DNA of 48,578 bases from Thermostichus vulcanus str. 'Rupite' (lineage in GTDB: Bacteria > Cyanobacteriota > Cyanobacteriia > Thermostichales > Thermostichaceae), in contig NZ_JAFIRA010000029.1 in the NCBI RefSeq assembly GCF_022848905.1, positions 1-48,578 on the forward strand. Direction: 5' to 3'. The notes beneath the pieces were generated by a model, which worked only from the letters and a program-made list of their open reading frames with translations, had not been told where the DNA came from and ran no database searches. The first letter of the stretch is position 1; the number at the start of each line of letters is the position of its first letter. Below are positions 18,946-28,123 of the stretch, piece by piece. Both the position numbers and the translations under genes were made by a program.

Positions 18946-20094
18946 ATGCCGTTTCAGGGTGCCCCGACTGACCTGGGAGTGTTGGTGCTGGGGGTGGGTT
19001 TGTTGTTGGGGGCTGCGGCATGGGCCTGGCAGCTGCGGCGACGCAACCGAGCCGCCCAAGAGACAGAGACCGAAACGGTTTTGCCACCCCCACCGGCTGA
19101 TCTCTCCCCAGCACAAACCGCCCAGCTGGATCCCTTCAACCGCGCCCTGTCCAAGCAACCGCAGGATCCCATCGCCTGGTACAACCGTGCTACCCTCCTC
19201 GACCAGATGGGTCAATACCAAGCGGCTCTGGCTAGCTACGACCGCGCTCTGGAGCTGAAGCCGGACTTTCCCCAAGCCTGGAACAACCGGGCCTCTGCCC
19301 TTGATGCTCTGGGCCGCCATCAGGAAGCGCTGGCCAGCTACGACCGTGCCCTGCAACTGCAGCCCGATTTCTTCGAAGCCTGCTTTAACCAAGCCAATAC
19401 CCTTGGCCAGTTGGGTCGCTGGGAAGAAGCGTTGCGCGCCTACAACCGTGCCCTCAAGATCAGCCCGGATAGCCCAGAAGCCTGGTATCTACATGGGTTA
19501 ACCCTGGCTTCTTTGGGTCGTTTCGAGGGATCCCTAACCAGCTACGACAAAGCACTCGCCATCAATCCGGTAGATGCCCAGGTGTGGCAAAGCCGTGGGT
19601 TAGCCCTGTTTCGGCTGGAACGCTACGCAGATGCTTTGGCCAGCTACGAACGGGCCCTGCAACTGGGGTTGGAATCGGCTGCCCTCTGGGCCAGCTACGG
19701 CCTCGCCCAGCACCGCCTGGGCAAGGCCATGGAAGCGCTCAACAGCTACGATCGTGCCCTAGAACGGGATCCGGAACGGGGACAAATTTGGGTTTATCGC
19801 GGCTTGGCCTTGATGGATTTGAACCTCTACGAGCTGGCCATTCACAGTTTTGCGCGAACCCTACAGTTGGATCCTGACCATGCAGAAGCCCATTACTCCC
19901 AAGCCTGTTGCTATGCCTGGGAGGGCCAAGTCCCCCAGGCGGTGCAAGCCCTAGAGCAAGCCCTGCGGTTGGATCCTGAACGATACCGCCCCATGTTAGC
20001 CTCGGAACCCTATTTCGACCTGATTCGGGAAGATCCCAGTTTTGCGGCCTTCTTGACAAGGGCGGATTCCTCGCTCTCATCAGCTACCACCTGA
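18946..20094 (+). CDS. Membrane-anchored TPR-repeat protein
   Basis: The ATG at 18946 follows GAGGAG and is better than the TTG two codons earlier. Residues about 10-30 form one membrane segment (L-G-V-L-V-L-G-V-G-L-L-L-G-A-A). The rest is a run of roughly eight TPR units of the W-N-N-R-A-x-A-L-x-x-L-G-R-x-x-E-A-L-A-S-Y-D-R-A-L type, each 34 residues. The units are similar at DNA level too. TPR proteins hold protein complexes together; the orientation suggests a scaffold on the membrane surface. The partner is unknown. It precedes sigF by about 310 bases. Confidence 0.85.
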   Translation: MPFQGAPTDLGVLVLGVGLLLGAAAWAWQLRRRNRAAQETETETVLPPPPADLSPAQTAQLDPFNRALSKQPQDPIAWYNRATLLDQMGQYQAALASYDRALELKPDFPQAWNNRASALDALGRHQEALASYDRALQLQPDFFEACFNQANTLGQLGRWEEALRAYNRALKISPDSPEAWYLHGLTLASLGRFEGSLTSYDKALAINPVDAQVWQSRGLALFRLERYADALASYERALQLGLESAALWASYGLAQHRLGKAMEALNSYDRALERDPERGQIWVYRGLALMDLNLYELAIHSFARTLQLDPDHAEAHYSQACCYAWEGQVPQAVQALEQALRLDPERYRPMLASEPYFDLIREDPSFAAFLTRADSSLSSATT

Positions 20095-20405
20095 GATCGA
20101 AAGACCGTACTCAGGTGCCCGTCAGACGTAGAAAATACAACAATTTATTCGATCCGAGGGTAGAATCACGCTCTTTTGCGGATGAAACTTGAGTTTTTTC
20201 CGTAGAGATGCCGTTGCCCGGGCGAAGAAAGCTGGTCAAACTGAGAACGTCGGGGTTAGTAGCAAATCTCAGCCATTCTGAGTGATGTAGCTGACACTAC
20301 CTCCAGCTTGCCTTACGGCCTGATTGGACGGAAATGCGTATATAAAAATACTGGGTTTTCTTTCTGTGGTTTCTCTAGTATACCTAGCCGTCAAAGTGGT
20401 TGCCC
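20095..20405. other. Region upstream of sigF, no gene
   Basis: About 310 bases without a supported gene. AT-rich segments at about 20340-20352 (GTATATAAAAATACTGGG region) and 20376-20383 (GTATACC region) are promoter-like. A 25-codon frame at 20208-20285 lacks a ribosome-binding site and is not called. I see no known riboswitch. Confidence 0.4.
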
Positions 20406-21272
20406 ATGACGATTGCCCCTCGCCTCCCCCTTTCAGCTCTGACTCCGCTGCCTTCGCCCGATGCTCCTCTTGGCGATTCTGGATTCCCAGCCGCGTGTGA
20501 CGCTATGGCATCTACTGAGGATGTTAAAACTCGCACTACTGAACTGTTGCGGCTGTACCACCAGCGTCCGGATCCCTGTTTGCGCAATCGTTTGGTGGAA
20601 CTGAACCTGGGCTTGGTGCGTAAAGAAGCTCATCACTGGCGCAATCAATGCACGGAAGGGTACGACGACCTGATGCAAATTGGTTGCTTAGGGTTGATTC
20701 AGGCGATCGAACGCTTTGACATTACTCGTGGCTTGGCTTTTAGCTCCTTTGCCATGCCCTACATTCGGGGAGAAATTCAACACTACCTGCGGGACAAAAG
20801 CCCGACGATGCGGATCCCACGCCGCTGGGCTACCCTACAACGGCAAGCCAAGAAGGAGATCGCCCGGTTGCGGCAAGAGTTGGGCCGTCCTCCCTCCGAA
20901 GCCGAGGTGCGAGAAGCACTGGACTTGACGGAACAGGAATGGCAGGAGATGGAGCTAGCCCTACAAAACAGCCTTTTGCTCAGCCTGGATGCTCCCATTC
21001 AAACCGAAGAGGATAGCGTTGCTTTGGGTGAAATTGTTCCGGATCAGCGTTACCGCAGTTTTCAGTTGGCGGAAGAAGATCGCATTCGTCTCCAAAATGC
21101 CTTGGCCAAACTGGAGCAACGCACCCGCACCATTCTGGAGTTTGTCTTTTTCTACGACCTCACCCAAAAAGAGACGGCAGAGCGGCTGGGTATCAGTGCG
21201 GTCACCGTCTCGCGCCAGGTGAAAAAAGGTCTGGAACGCCTGACCAAGTTGTTAAATCAAGATATCTTTTGA
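20406..21272 (+). CDS. sigF: RNA polymerase sigma factor, SigF-type (group 3)
   Basis: The protein has sigma-70 regions 2, 3 and 4 but no region 1.1. Region 2 is seen in Y-D-D-L-M-Q-I-G-C-L-G-L-I-Q-A-I-E-R-F-D and F-A-M-P-Y-I-R-G-E-I-Q-H-Y-L-R-D. Region 4 carries the helix-turn-helix T-Q-K-E-T-A-E-R-L-G-I-S-A-V-T-V-S-R. This arrangement fits cyanobacterial SigF, which in Synechocystis controls pili and motility; that role is assumed, not shown here. The first 30-35 residues are poorly conserved, so an ATG at 20505 could be the true start. No anti-sigma gene is adjacent. Confidence 0.9.
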   Translation: MTIAPRLPLSALTPLPSPDAPLGDSGFPAACDAMASTEDVKTRTTELLRLYHQRPDPCLRNRLVELNLGLVRKEAHHWRNQCTEGYDDLMQIGCLGLIQAIERFDITRGLAFSSFAMPYIRGEIQHYLRDKSPTMRIPRRWATLQRQAKKEIARLRQELGRPPSEAEVREALDLTEQEWQEMELALQNSLLLSLDAPIQTEEDSVALGEIVPDQRYRSFQLAEEDRIRLQNALAKLEQRTRTILEFVFFYDLTQKETAERLGISAVTVSRQVKKGLERLTKLLNQDIF

Positions 21273-21294
21273 GGCTGGGATCCGTCCGGGATCC

Positions 21295-22032
21295 CTACTC
21301 TTGGGTCTTGCGGGAAGTCCGTTCCTGCAACTTCTGCATTTCGGAGCGGACATCTAGAGCAATCTGCAGGGCAGCATCCAAGAGTCGTCCCTGTTCACTA
21401 GCCTGCTCACTCACTTGTAATGCCGTTAGGGTGGCAAGGTTGCTGGCAAACAGTTCACTTTGGCTGTCGATGAAGGCTTGGTTTTGCCGCAGAATCCGTT
21501 CTGTTTTCAGGGCCCGCACCAAATCCGCGCGGGTTAGTTTCAACCCCTCGATCACCTGAGCCCGTTGGGTTAGTTGTACCGTCCCATTGCCCGCCTCCTC
21601 CAGCTCATCGTTGATCTGAATCGCCTGGATTAGATTGTTGTACCGATCCACCTCTTCCAGCAGATTCAACAGCAGGGGCATGCGGCGGCTACGGACCATC
21701 CAGAAAGCCTGGTGCAGAGCCGCTAGAACCACAAAGATCCCCCATTCCAAGGCCAGGGATCCCCAGGTGACAGAGCGCAAACCAGGGATCAAAATTCGGC
21801 CCAAAAGGGTGAGCAGGGATCCATTCCAAACCACCAGCCGACAGAGCAGATCCAGTACCAGCAAAAGGCGCAAGGAATCCCAGAAGGCCGTAAAACTGCG
21901 CAGCCAACTCCAAGCCCCCCGAACAGAGCGAGGTCGGTACAGCCAGCCAACGGGCACCTGGGTTAGGCTCTCCACTTGGGCCGAGGAAATGCGCAGCCCT
22001 TTCAAATCCGGTCGCATCGCCCTAAGCGTCAT
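21295..22032 (-). CDS. Membrane protein of unknown function
   Basis: A 245-residue protein with two hydrophobic segments (about 58-85 and 92-112) followed by a long, charged, probably coiled-coil C-terminal half. It begins M-T-L-R-A-M-R-P-D-L-K-G-L-R-I-S-S-A-Q-V and looks like a cyanobacterial membrane protein, but I cannot name a family. It converges on sigF with a 22-base gap and diverges from the ureidoglycolate lyase gene. Confidence 0.7.
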   Translation of the reverse strand: MTLRAMRPDLKGLRISSAQVESLTQVPVGWLYRPRSVRGAWSWLRSFTAFWDSLRLLLVLDLLCRLVVWNGSLLTLLGRILIPGLRSVTWGSLALEWGIFVVLAALHQAFWMVRSRRMPLLLNLLEEVDRYNNLIQAIQINDELEEAGNGTVQLTQRAQVIEGLKLTRADLVRALKTERILRQNQAFIDSQSELFASNLATLTALQVSEQASEQGRLLDAALQIALDVRSEMQKLQERTSRKTQE

Positions 22033-22186
22033 AACAGTTGACCGTTGCGATTGACAGCCTATTCTTCTTCACTTTAACCATCAACCCTCTATTCCTTGCC
22101 CTGAGACGGAACCTCGGATCCCTTTGCCTGAGAATGCTTGATAAGATGTGGGTCGCCGTTGGTGTGCTGATTTGGAGGACAAGGGA

Positions 22187-22675
22187 ATGGTGACCAGCCA
22201 ACTGCGCCAACTGAAGGCCCATTTGGTCGATGCAGAAAACTTCGCCCCCTTCGGGCAGGTGATCTGCCCGATTCCCGACCACAAGCCCTTCGATGGCCAA
22301 GATGCCCAGTTGTCTTTGAATCAAGGCCAGCCCCGCTTCTACATCATGCGTCTGCCTCGTCGCGGTCTTAAATTTACCCAGATTACCCATCATGCCCATT
22401 GCACCCAATGTCTGGGATCCCTGAATGGCAAGGAGTGGTTCGTTGGGGTTGCGCCACCGGCGGATGAGCTGCATGTGGATCAGATCCAGGCATTTCGGGT
22501 GCCGGGGGATCGCTTCATCAAGTTGGAGATGGGCACTTGGCACGCTGGCCCCTACTTCGACCACGAAGAGTTTATCGATTTTTACAATCTAGAACTGTCT
22601 GACACCAACATCACGGATCATGAAACCGTGAACCTACTGCAGACCTACAACCTGGAGTTTCAGATCAATCCCTGA
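22187..22675 (+). CDS. Ureidoglycolate lyase family protein
   Basis: The ATG at 22187 follows GGAGGACAAGGGA and is the evident start. The resulting protein of about 162 residues matches the AllA (ureidoglycolate lyase) cupin family: F-A-P-F-G-Q-V-I near the start, then G-T-W-H-A-G-P and N-L-E-L-S-D at the end. Family members split ureidoglycolate into glyoxylate and urea in purine breakdown. No other purine-catabolism gene is present here, so the substrate in this organism is not certain. Confidence 0.85.
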   Translation: MVTSQLRQLKAHLVDAENFAPFGQVICPIPDHKPFDGQDAQLSLNQGQPRFYIMRLPRRGLKFTQITHHAHCTQCLGSLNGKEWFVGVAPPADELHVDQIQAFRVPGDRFIKLEMGTWHAGPYFDHEEFIDFYNLELSDTNITDHETVNLLQTYNLEFQINP

Positions 22676-22871
22676 TCGGTCTGTGGACACCCTGGAGTCA
22701 GCCGCTTGTCACGGCATCCTCTCGAGAGTCAGCTCTGCATCCTTTTGAACCGTCTGATTGACCTGATTAAATTGAATAACCGAGTTGAATAGCCAGTCGA
22801 TAGGGCCTGGGCAGTGCAGGTTCAACCTTTGCACTCCGGTCGAGTACTCTTCAAGAAGTTTGAGGGATCCC

Positions 22872-25388
22872 ATGCTGAGAACGGATGGATCAAGCCCAGT
22901 AGTAAGCCCAGCAGTGAACTCAACCAGGCCGTATCCCTTGGGGGCAATCCTCAAGCCCTTGGGGCTAGGTCTGGGCTTGTTATTGGCGAGTTTGTTCCTC
23001 TGGACGGGATCCCTGACCTGGCATTGGGCAGCCCACAGCCAAACCCCTGCTCTCACCGATGAACTCACCGTTGTCCGGTTGCCGGGGCAAAACTGGGCCA
23101 ATATCGAGCGGCAACTGCAGCGCAGCAGCCTCACCTACCAAGTGATCGACCAGCTCAATCCGGCAGTTTTACAAGGGCGCAAGATCGTCTTTTTGCCAAA
23201 TGTGAATCGCCTCACGCCTGCTCAGGCCACTGCCCTGAGCGAATGGATGCAACGGGAGGGCGGACAGGTGATTGTTAGTGGCCCTTTGGAAATTCCCGCT
23301 GAGGCTCGGGATCCCTTGCGCAACTTAATTGGGGCCTACTGGAGTGGGGATATTCCCATCGCCAGCCCGGTGCGCTTAACGGGGTTTGCTGGGGAATGGG
23401 CGCGTGGGGTGACTGCCAATGATGCCATTGCGGGGGGGGCCCTATTACCCACTGGCACCGAAAGCCGCTTGACCGCCGTTTGGGAAGGGGTAGGAGGAGA
23501 TGCCTATGCCGTGATTGCCAGCCGACAAAGTGTGTACCTGGGTTGGCGCTGGGGAGAATTCCCCGACGAAACCGCTCAGTTGGATCGGCAGTGGCTGCAA
23601 GCCGCTTTACAACGTGCTCAAGGGGGATCCGCCCCCCTTGCGGAACAACCTGTGGCTCCACCCCCTCTGCCGATCAACACCTTCGAGCTGCTGGCGATGC
23701 GGCAAGAGTTAGGGGGGTTATTGGGGCGCGTGGAGGGATCCCTCTTGCTGACCCAGGCGACCCAAGGCGGGTCAGGCGCGACAGAGTACGAGCCGATTTT
23801 GGCGCGCGCCCGCGACGTTCTGCGACAACTGCCGGCCTGGGTAGAGGCGGGGCAATATACGCAAGCACGGCAGGCGTTCGAACAGGCACGAGCAGATTTG
23901 TGGGCCAACTACCCAGTGGATCGGCTGACGGCATTGCCGGAGGTACGGGCGATTTGGTTGGATCGGGGCACGATTGTCGAGTCCCGCTCGGAAACCGGGT
24001 TGGCGCAGGTGTTCGACCGGCTCGCCCAAGCCGGCATCAACACCGTCTTTTTCGAGACAATGAATGCTGGGTTTGCCATTCACCCTAGCCGCGTTGCCCC
24101 CCAACAAAACCCCTTGACTCGGGGCTGGGATCCCTTGCGAGCCGCGGTGCGCTTGGCCCATGAGCGCGGTATGGAGTTGCACGCCTGGATTTGGACCTTT
24201 GCGGTAGGCAATATCCGACACAACATCCTGCCGGAGATCAACCTACCCCAGGACTACATCGGCCCGGTGCTCACGGCTCATCCCGACTGGGCCAATATGG
24301 ACGACCGGGGAAACCTCTTCCCGCGTGGGCAACCGGAAACCTGGCTGGATCCGGCCAACCCGCAGGTGCGCAGTTATCTTTTGGCTCTCACCCGCGAACT
24401 GGTGCAGGACTACCGGGTGGATGGGATCCACCTGGACTACATTCGCTATCCCTTTCAAAATGCCCCCAGCCGCAATGTGTTTGGTTTTGGCCGAGCGGCT
24501 CGACAAGGGTTTCAGCAGCTTTCCGGCGTGGATCCGCTGCAGTTGGATCCTCTCTCGGATCGCTCCCTCTGGCAGTTGTGGACGCGCTACCGCACCCAGC
24601 AAGTTAACGAGGTGGTGGAGTCCATTGCCCGTACTGCCCGCTCTCTGAATCCGCACGTGATCCTATCAGCAGCCGTCTATGCCCTGCCCCAAAACGAACG
24701 TCTACAAAAGCTGCAACAGGACTGGGAGGAGTGGATCCAAGCAGGGGAACTGGACTTGTTGATCCCCCTCACCTATGCGGGCAATACGCGGCGTTTGGCG
24801 CAACTGGTGCAACCGAACCTGGAAATCGTCAGCCGCTCCTCGGCCCTGTTTTTACCCAGCCTCAATTTGTTGAACCTGCCGGCGGTGGAATTTTTGGATC
24901 AAATGCAGGTGGTGCGGGATCTGCCCACCGGGGGGTTTGCCCTGTTTGCGGTGCGTCAGTTTACGCCTGAGCTGGAAGAAATCCTCAGCCGCTCAGCCAT
25001 TGCCTCCGCTCGCATTCCCCATCGGGATCCCTTTGGGGCCATTCAGGATCGCTTCCAATCGCTCCAGCAGGAGTGGATGTTTTTGAGCGAACAGGGACAA
25101 CTGCGGCTCCTAGAACCGGAACGAAGCCAATGGGTGGAGCAGATCGAGCAGGTGGAGGGATCCTTGGCGGCATTGGTGGCGGATCCCACCCTGGAAACAC
25201 TGGCACAAGCCCGTCAACAGCTAGGCCGCCTCAGGGAAAATCTCGGTGCTTGGATGCGGGTGAAGTCTCTGCAAAACCCGTATCGAGTCCAGATCTGGGG
25301 TAACCGTCTGATGGCGTTGGAAATGATGTTGCGCTACGGAGAACAAATGCTGCTGAGAACTTCAGCTGCTACTTCCTTACGGGGTTAG
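22872..25388 (+). CDS. GHL10 (glycosyl-hydrolase-like 10) membrane-anchored protein
   Basis: The ATG at 22872 gives a protein of about 838 residues with one N-terminal membrane segment (G-L-G-L-G-L-L-L-A-S-L-F-L-W). A central TIM-barrel of the GHL10/DUF187 type runs from V-R-A-I-W-L-D-R-G through F-F-E-T-M-N-A-G, H-A-W-I-W-T-F and V-D-G-I-H-L-D-Y-I-R-Y-P to L-I-P-L-T-Y. The part before it resembles a flavodoxin-like or amidotransferase-like accessory domain. Family members act on cell-wall or exopolysaccharide sugars, but few have a shown activity. It most likely sits in the periplasm, tethered to the inner membrane. The stop codon overlaps the end of the convergent pentapeptide gene by 12 bases. 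Confidence 0.85.
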   Translation: MLRTDGSSPVVSPAVNSTRPYPLGAILKPLGLGLGLLLASLFLWTGSLTWHWAAHSQTPALTDELTVVRLPGQNWANIERQLQRSSLTYQVIDQLNPAVLQGRKIVFLPNVNRLTPAQATALSEWMQREGGQVIVSGPLEIPAEARDPLRNLIGAYWSGDIPIASPVRLTGFAGEWARGVTANDAIAGGALLPTGTESRLTAVWEGVGGDAYAVIASRQSVYLGWRWGEFPDETAQLDRQWLQAALQRAQGGSAPLAEQPVAPPPLPINTFELLAMRQELGGLLGRVEGSLLLTQATQGGSGATEYEPILARARDVLRQLPAWVEAGQYTQARQAFEQARADLWANYPVDRLTALPEVRAIWLDRGTIVESRSETGLAQVFDRLAQAGINTVFFETMNAGFAIHPSRVAPQQNPLTRGWDPLRAAVRLAHERGMELHAWIWTFAVGNIRHNILPEINLPQDYIGPVLTAHPDWANMDDRGNLFPRGQPETWLDPANPQVRSYLLALTRELVQDYRVDGIHLDYIRYPFQNAPSRNVFGFGRAARQGFQQLSGVDPLQLDPLSDRSLWQLWTRYRTQQVNEVVESIARTARSLNPHVILSAAVYALPQNERLQKLQQDWEEWIQAGELDLLIPLTYAGNTRRLAQLVQPNLEIVSRSSALFLPSLNLLNLPAVEFLDQMQVVRDLPTGGFALFAVRQFTPELEEILSRSAIASARIPHRDPFGAIQDRFQSLQQEWMFLSEQGQLRLLEPERSQWVEQIEQVEGSLAALVADPTLETLAQARQQLGRLRENLGAWMRVKSLQNPYRVQIWGNRLMALEMMLRYGEQMLLRTSAATSLRG

Positions 25389-25991
25389 GAGTTCTAGGCC
25401 CTGCCCGCTGCGTTCACTCCCATTTACTCTCTTGAAGACAGATGTGGACGGATCCCCAGAGTCTCCGGAGGAGGATGTGGAAATGGACAACTGCATTCCC
25501 GCCCAGTCGGGGTCAAAATCCGGCGGGAATCGGGTGCGCTGGTCAAAAAAGGCCCCCTCCAGATTCGTGAAGCGCAAATTAACGTGGCGCAAATCCGCTC
25601 CTCGCAGATCCGCCCCTTGCAACACCGTCCCCTGCAGCAGGGCTTCTTCAAGGCGGGATCCCCGCAAATTGGCCCCCCGTAGACAGGTTCTCCACAACCG
25701 GGCTCCCCGTAAATCGGCAAAGCGCAGATCCGCCCCCGCCAGCTGGGCTGTGTGCAGTTGGGTTTGGCGCAGATCCCCAAATTTCAAGTCAGCAAAACTA
25801 AGATCTCCCCCCATTAAGCTGGCCTGGGCCAATCTGGCCCGACAAAGCAAGGCTTGACGCAACCGCACATGCCAGAGACGTGCCGACCGCAGATCCCCAC
25901 GGGATAGATTGATCCCATCAAAATCCCGTTGGCCTGCCGCATACCGTTCCAACAGCTCCCCGACACTGGCCACTGGTTTCATGTCGCTCAT
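25377..25991 (-). CDS. Pentapeptide-repeat protein
   Basis: About 204 residues. The central part (about 30-150) is built of five-residue units of the A(D/N)LRx type, such as A-D-L-R-F-A-D-L-R-G-A-R-L and A-N-L-R-G-S-R-L-E, which fold into a right-handed quadrilateral beta helix. Such proteins are abundant in cyanobacteria; most have no known role. I choose the ATG at 25991 over an earlier TTG and ATG because of the G-rich stretch before it. The tail is Ser/Gly-rich and irregular. Confidence 0.85.
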   Translation of the reverse strand: MSDMKPVASVGELLERYAAGQRDFDGINLSRGDLRSARLWHVRLRQALLCRARLAQASLMGGDLSFADLKFGDLRQTQLHTAQLAGADLRFADLRGARLWRTCLRGANLRGSRLEEALLQGTVLQGADLRGADLRHVNLRFTNLEGAFFDQRTRFPPDFDPDWAGMQLSISTSSSGDSGDPSTSVFKRVNGSERSGQGLELLTP

Positions 25992-26127
25992 CCACCCCCA
26001 CATCCCCAAGTGTAGAGCCCAGTTGGCAAATCGTGCCTCTCCACAGCAGAAATGAAGCCAGAAAGGGGGGCAATCTCGACTCCTCGTCTTCTCAACAGGC
26101 TTGATAGCCTAGAGGGAGCGAAACGGG

Positions 26128-27150
26128 ATGACTATGTCAGATACTCCTGCGGTCTCAGTGCAACAGCTACAGAAACGCTATGGATCCACAGTGGCGGTAG
26201 CAGATGTGTCTTTCCAAGTGGAACCCGGCCAAATCTACGGCGTTCTCGGCCCCAACGGGGCAGGTAAAACCACCACCCTGCATTGCATTTGTACCCTTTT
26301 GCGTCCGGATGCGGGCCAGGTGGAGGTGTGTGGGATCCCGGTGCAGCAAAATCCCAGAGCCGTGCGGGAAAAACTGGGATTTGTGGCCCAGGAAGTGGCT
26401 TTGGATAAGGTTTTAACCGGACGGGAGCTATTGCAACTGCAAGCAGATATCTACCACATGCCACGCTCCTTAGCGCAGGAGCGGATAGCCGCCGTGTTGC
26501 AATTGTTGGGCCTGACGGATCGCGCCGACGAGCGCACCGGCACCTATTCCGGCGGGTTGCGCAAACGCTTGGATCTGGCGGCAGGGTTGTTGCATCAACC
26601 GCAGGTGCTGGTGTTGGATGAGCCGACGGTGGGCCTGGATATCCAGAGCCGGTTGGCGATCTGGGACTGCTTGCGCCAACTGAAGGAGATGGGCATCACG
26701 GTGTTGCTCAGCAGCCATTACTTAGAGGAAATCGACCTGCTGGCGGATCGGGTGGCCATTATCGACCGGGGCAGGGTGATTGCCGAAGGTACCCCAGAGG
26801 AGCTGAAAGCCCGCGTCGGCGGAGAACGCATCACCGTCAAGTTGCAGGAATTTGCCCCGGCGGAGCTAGCCCAACGGGGAGCCGAGTTGCTGGGATCCCT
26901 ACCTTTTGTGCAGCAGGTGCTGATCAACAGTGCACAGGGCAATGCCCTGAACTTGGTGGTGAAAAAAGAAGCGGGGGAGGATCCCCTGGGATCCATCCGA
27001 GCCTACTTGCAGGAGCACGGATTGGAGGTGTTTAGCAGCAGCCAATCTCGTCCTAGCCTAGATGATGTGTACTTGGCAGCAACGGGGCAAACCCTCCTGG
27101 ATGCGGAGCTAGCCGCTGCTGAGGCCATCGTGGGCAAAAAGAAAAAGTAG
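26128..27150 (+). CDS. ABC-2 exporter ATP-binding protein (DrrA-like)
   Basis: Walker A is G-P-N-G-A-G-K-T-T at residues 41-49, the signature is Y-S-G-G-L-R-K-R-L-D-L-A-A-G and Walker B is V-L-V-L-D-E-P-T-V-G-L-D. The long C-terminal extension after the ATPase core matches DrrA-type subunits that export drugs, lipids or polysaccharides. The permease gene follows 84 bases later on the same strand, so the two should form one exporter. Substrate unknown. The ATG at 26128 has a G-rich leader; the ATG two codons later is equally possible. Confidence 0.93.
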   Translation: MTMSDTPAVSVQQLQKRYGSTVAVADVSFQVEPGQIYGVLGPNGAGKTTTLHCICTLLRPDAGQVEVCGIPVQQNPRAVREKLGFVAQEVALDKVLTGRELLQLQADIYHMPRSLAQERIAAVLQLLGLTDRADERTGTYSGGLRKRLDLAAGLLHQPQVLVLDEPTVGLDIQSRLAIWDCLRQLKEMGITVLLSSHYLEEIDLLADRVAIIDRGRVIAEGTPEELKARVGGERITVKLQEFAPAELAQRGAELLGSLPFVQQVLINSAQGNALNLVVKKEAGEDPLGSIRAYLQEHGLEVFSSSQSRPSLDDVYLAATGQTLLDAELAAAEAIVGKKKK

Positions 27151-27234
27151 AGAAAAAGGTAAAGTTTGGGACCCTGTCTCTTTAACCATCCCATCCGACT
27201 CAACAGATCACTTCACTTGCACCGAGATTTTTCT

Positions 27235-28089
27235 ATGACTCAAACTCTCTCTCAGCCTCAACCCAATCGGATCCCTATCTTCACCTCTGAATTTTGGCAG
27301 GAGACCTTTGCTCTAACCCGCCGCTGGTTCATTCAACTGAAGCGTCGCCCCACCACACTGTTGGTCGGCATCATCCAGCCTCTGCTGTGGCTGATTTTGT
27401 TTGGGGCCTTGTTCCAGAATGCGCCTGCAGGTATCTTTGGGGCTGGACAAAACTACACCCAGTTTTTGGGGGCAGGGGTGATCGTGTTCACGGCTTTTGG
27501 CGGGGCCTTGAATGCGGGAGTGCCGGTGATTTTCGACCGGGAATTTGGCTTTTTGAATCGGCTGTTGGTGGCTCCCCTCACCTCCCGCTTTTCGATTGTC
27601 TTGGCCTCTAGCCTGTTTATCGTCAGCCTGGCGTTGGTGCAGACGGCGGTGATTGTCGGGGCCGATTATGCCTTTGGAGCCGGGATCCCCAATGGAGCAG
27701 GGTTGGCAGTGGTGGCCTTGATCGTCGGCTTGCTGGTCTTGGGTTTTACAGCCCTGAGCTTGGGGTTGGCCTTTGCCATGCCGGGGCATCAGCAGCTGTT
27801 GGCCTTTATCTTTTTGGTGAACTTGCCTTTAATCTTCTCAAGTACCGCCTTGGCCCCCCTGAGTTTCATGCCCTCCTGGTTGCGTTGGGTGGCCAGCCTC
27901 AATCCGCTGACTTTTGCAATTGAACCGATTCGCCATCTCTACCGCAGCAGCGACTGGAGCTTTACCGATGTGGTGCTGCAAGCCCCCTGGGGGGATCTCA
28001 CCCTAGCGGGATCCCTGGGTTTCTTGGCAGGGTTTGTGGTGGTGTCAGTGATCCTGGTACAGAGTGTGTTGCGCAAGGGTTTGGCTTGA
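27235..28089 (+). CDS. ABC-2 type transporter permease
   Basis: From the ATG at 27235 the protein has 284 residues and about six membrane segments. It shows the ABC2-membrane features W-L-I-L-F-G-A-L-F, F-D-R-E-F-G-F-L-N-R-L-L-V-A-P and the C-terminal P-L-S-F-M-P-S-W-L-R-W-V-A-S-L-N-P-L-T. It is the membrane partner of the preceding ATPase and probably acts as a dimer in the inner or thylakoid membrane. A longer version starting upstream at 27166 would add a non-hydrophobic leader and is less likely. Confidence 0.92.
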   Translation: MTQTLSQPQPNRIPIFTSEFWQETFALTRRWFIQLKRRPTTLLVGIIQPLLWLILFGALFQNAPAGIFGAGQNYTQFLGAGVIVFTAFGGALNAGVPVIFDREFGFLNRLLVAPLTSRFSIVLASSLFIVSLALVQTAVIVGADYAFGAGIPNGAGLAVVALIVGLLVLGFTALSLGLAFAMPGHQQLLAFIFLVNLPLIFSSTALAPLSFMPSWLRWVASLNPLTFAIEPIRHLYRSSDWSFTDVVLQAPWGDLTLAGSLGFLAGFVVVSVILVQSVLRKGLA

Positions 28090-28123
28090 GAATCCCTGAA
28101 AGCGGATGGGCAGGGGGGAGGAA

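Noticed and set aside
20095-20399. Possible riboswitch or small RNA upstream of sigF
   Set aside because: I compared it with memory of glutamine, c-di-GMP and cobalamin riboswitches and Yfr RNAs and saw no matching core.
22022-22564. Open frame of 180 codons on the minus strand
   Set aside because: Antisense to the ureidoglycolate lyase gene, which has the better start and known motifs.
23480-24088. Open frame of 202 codons on the plus strand
   Set aside because: Another frame of the GHL10 gene; its composition is Arg/Gly-rich as expected for a shadow of GC-rich coding DNA.
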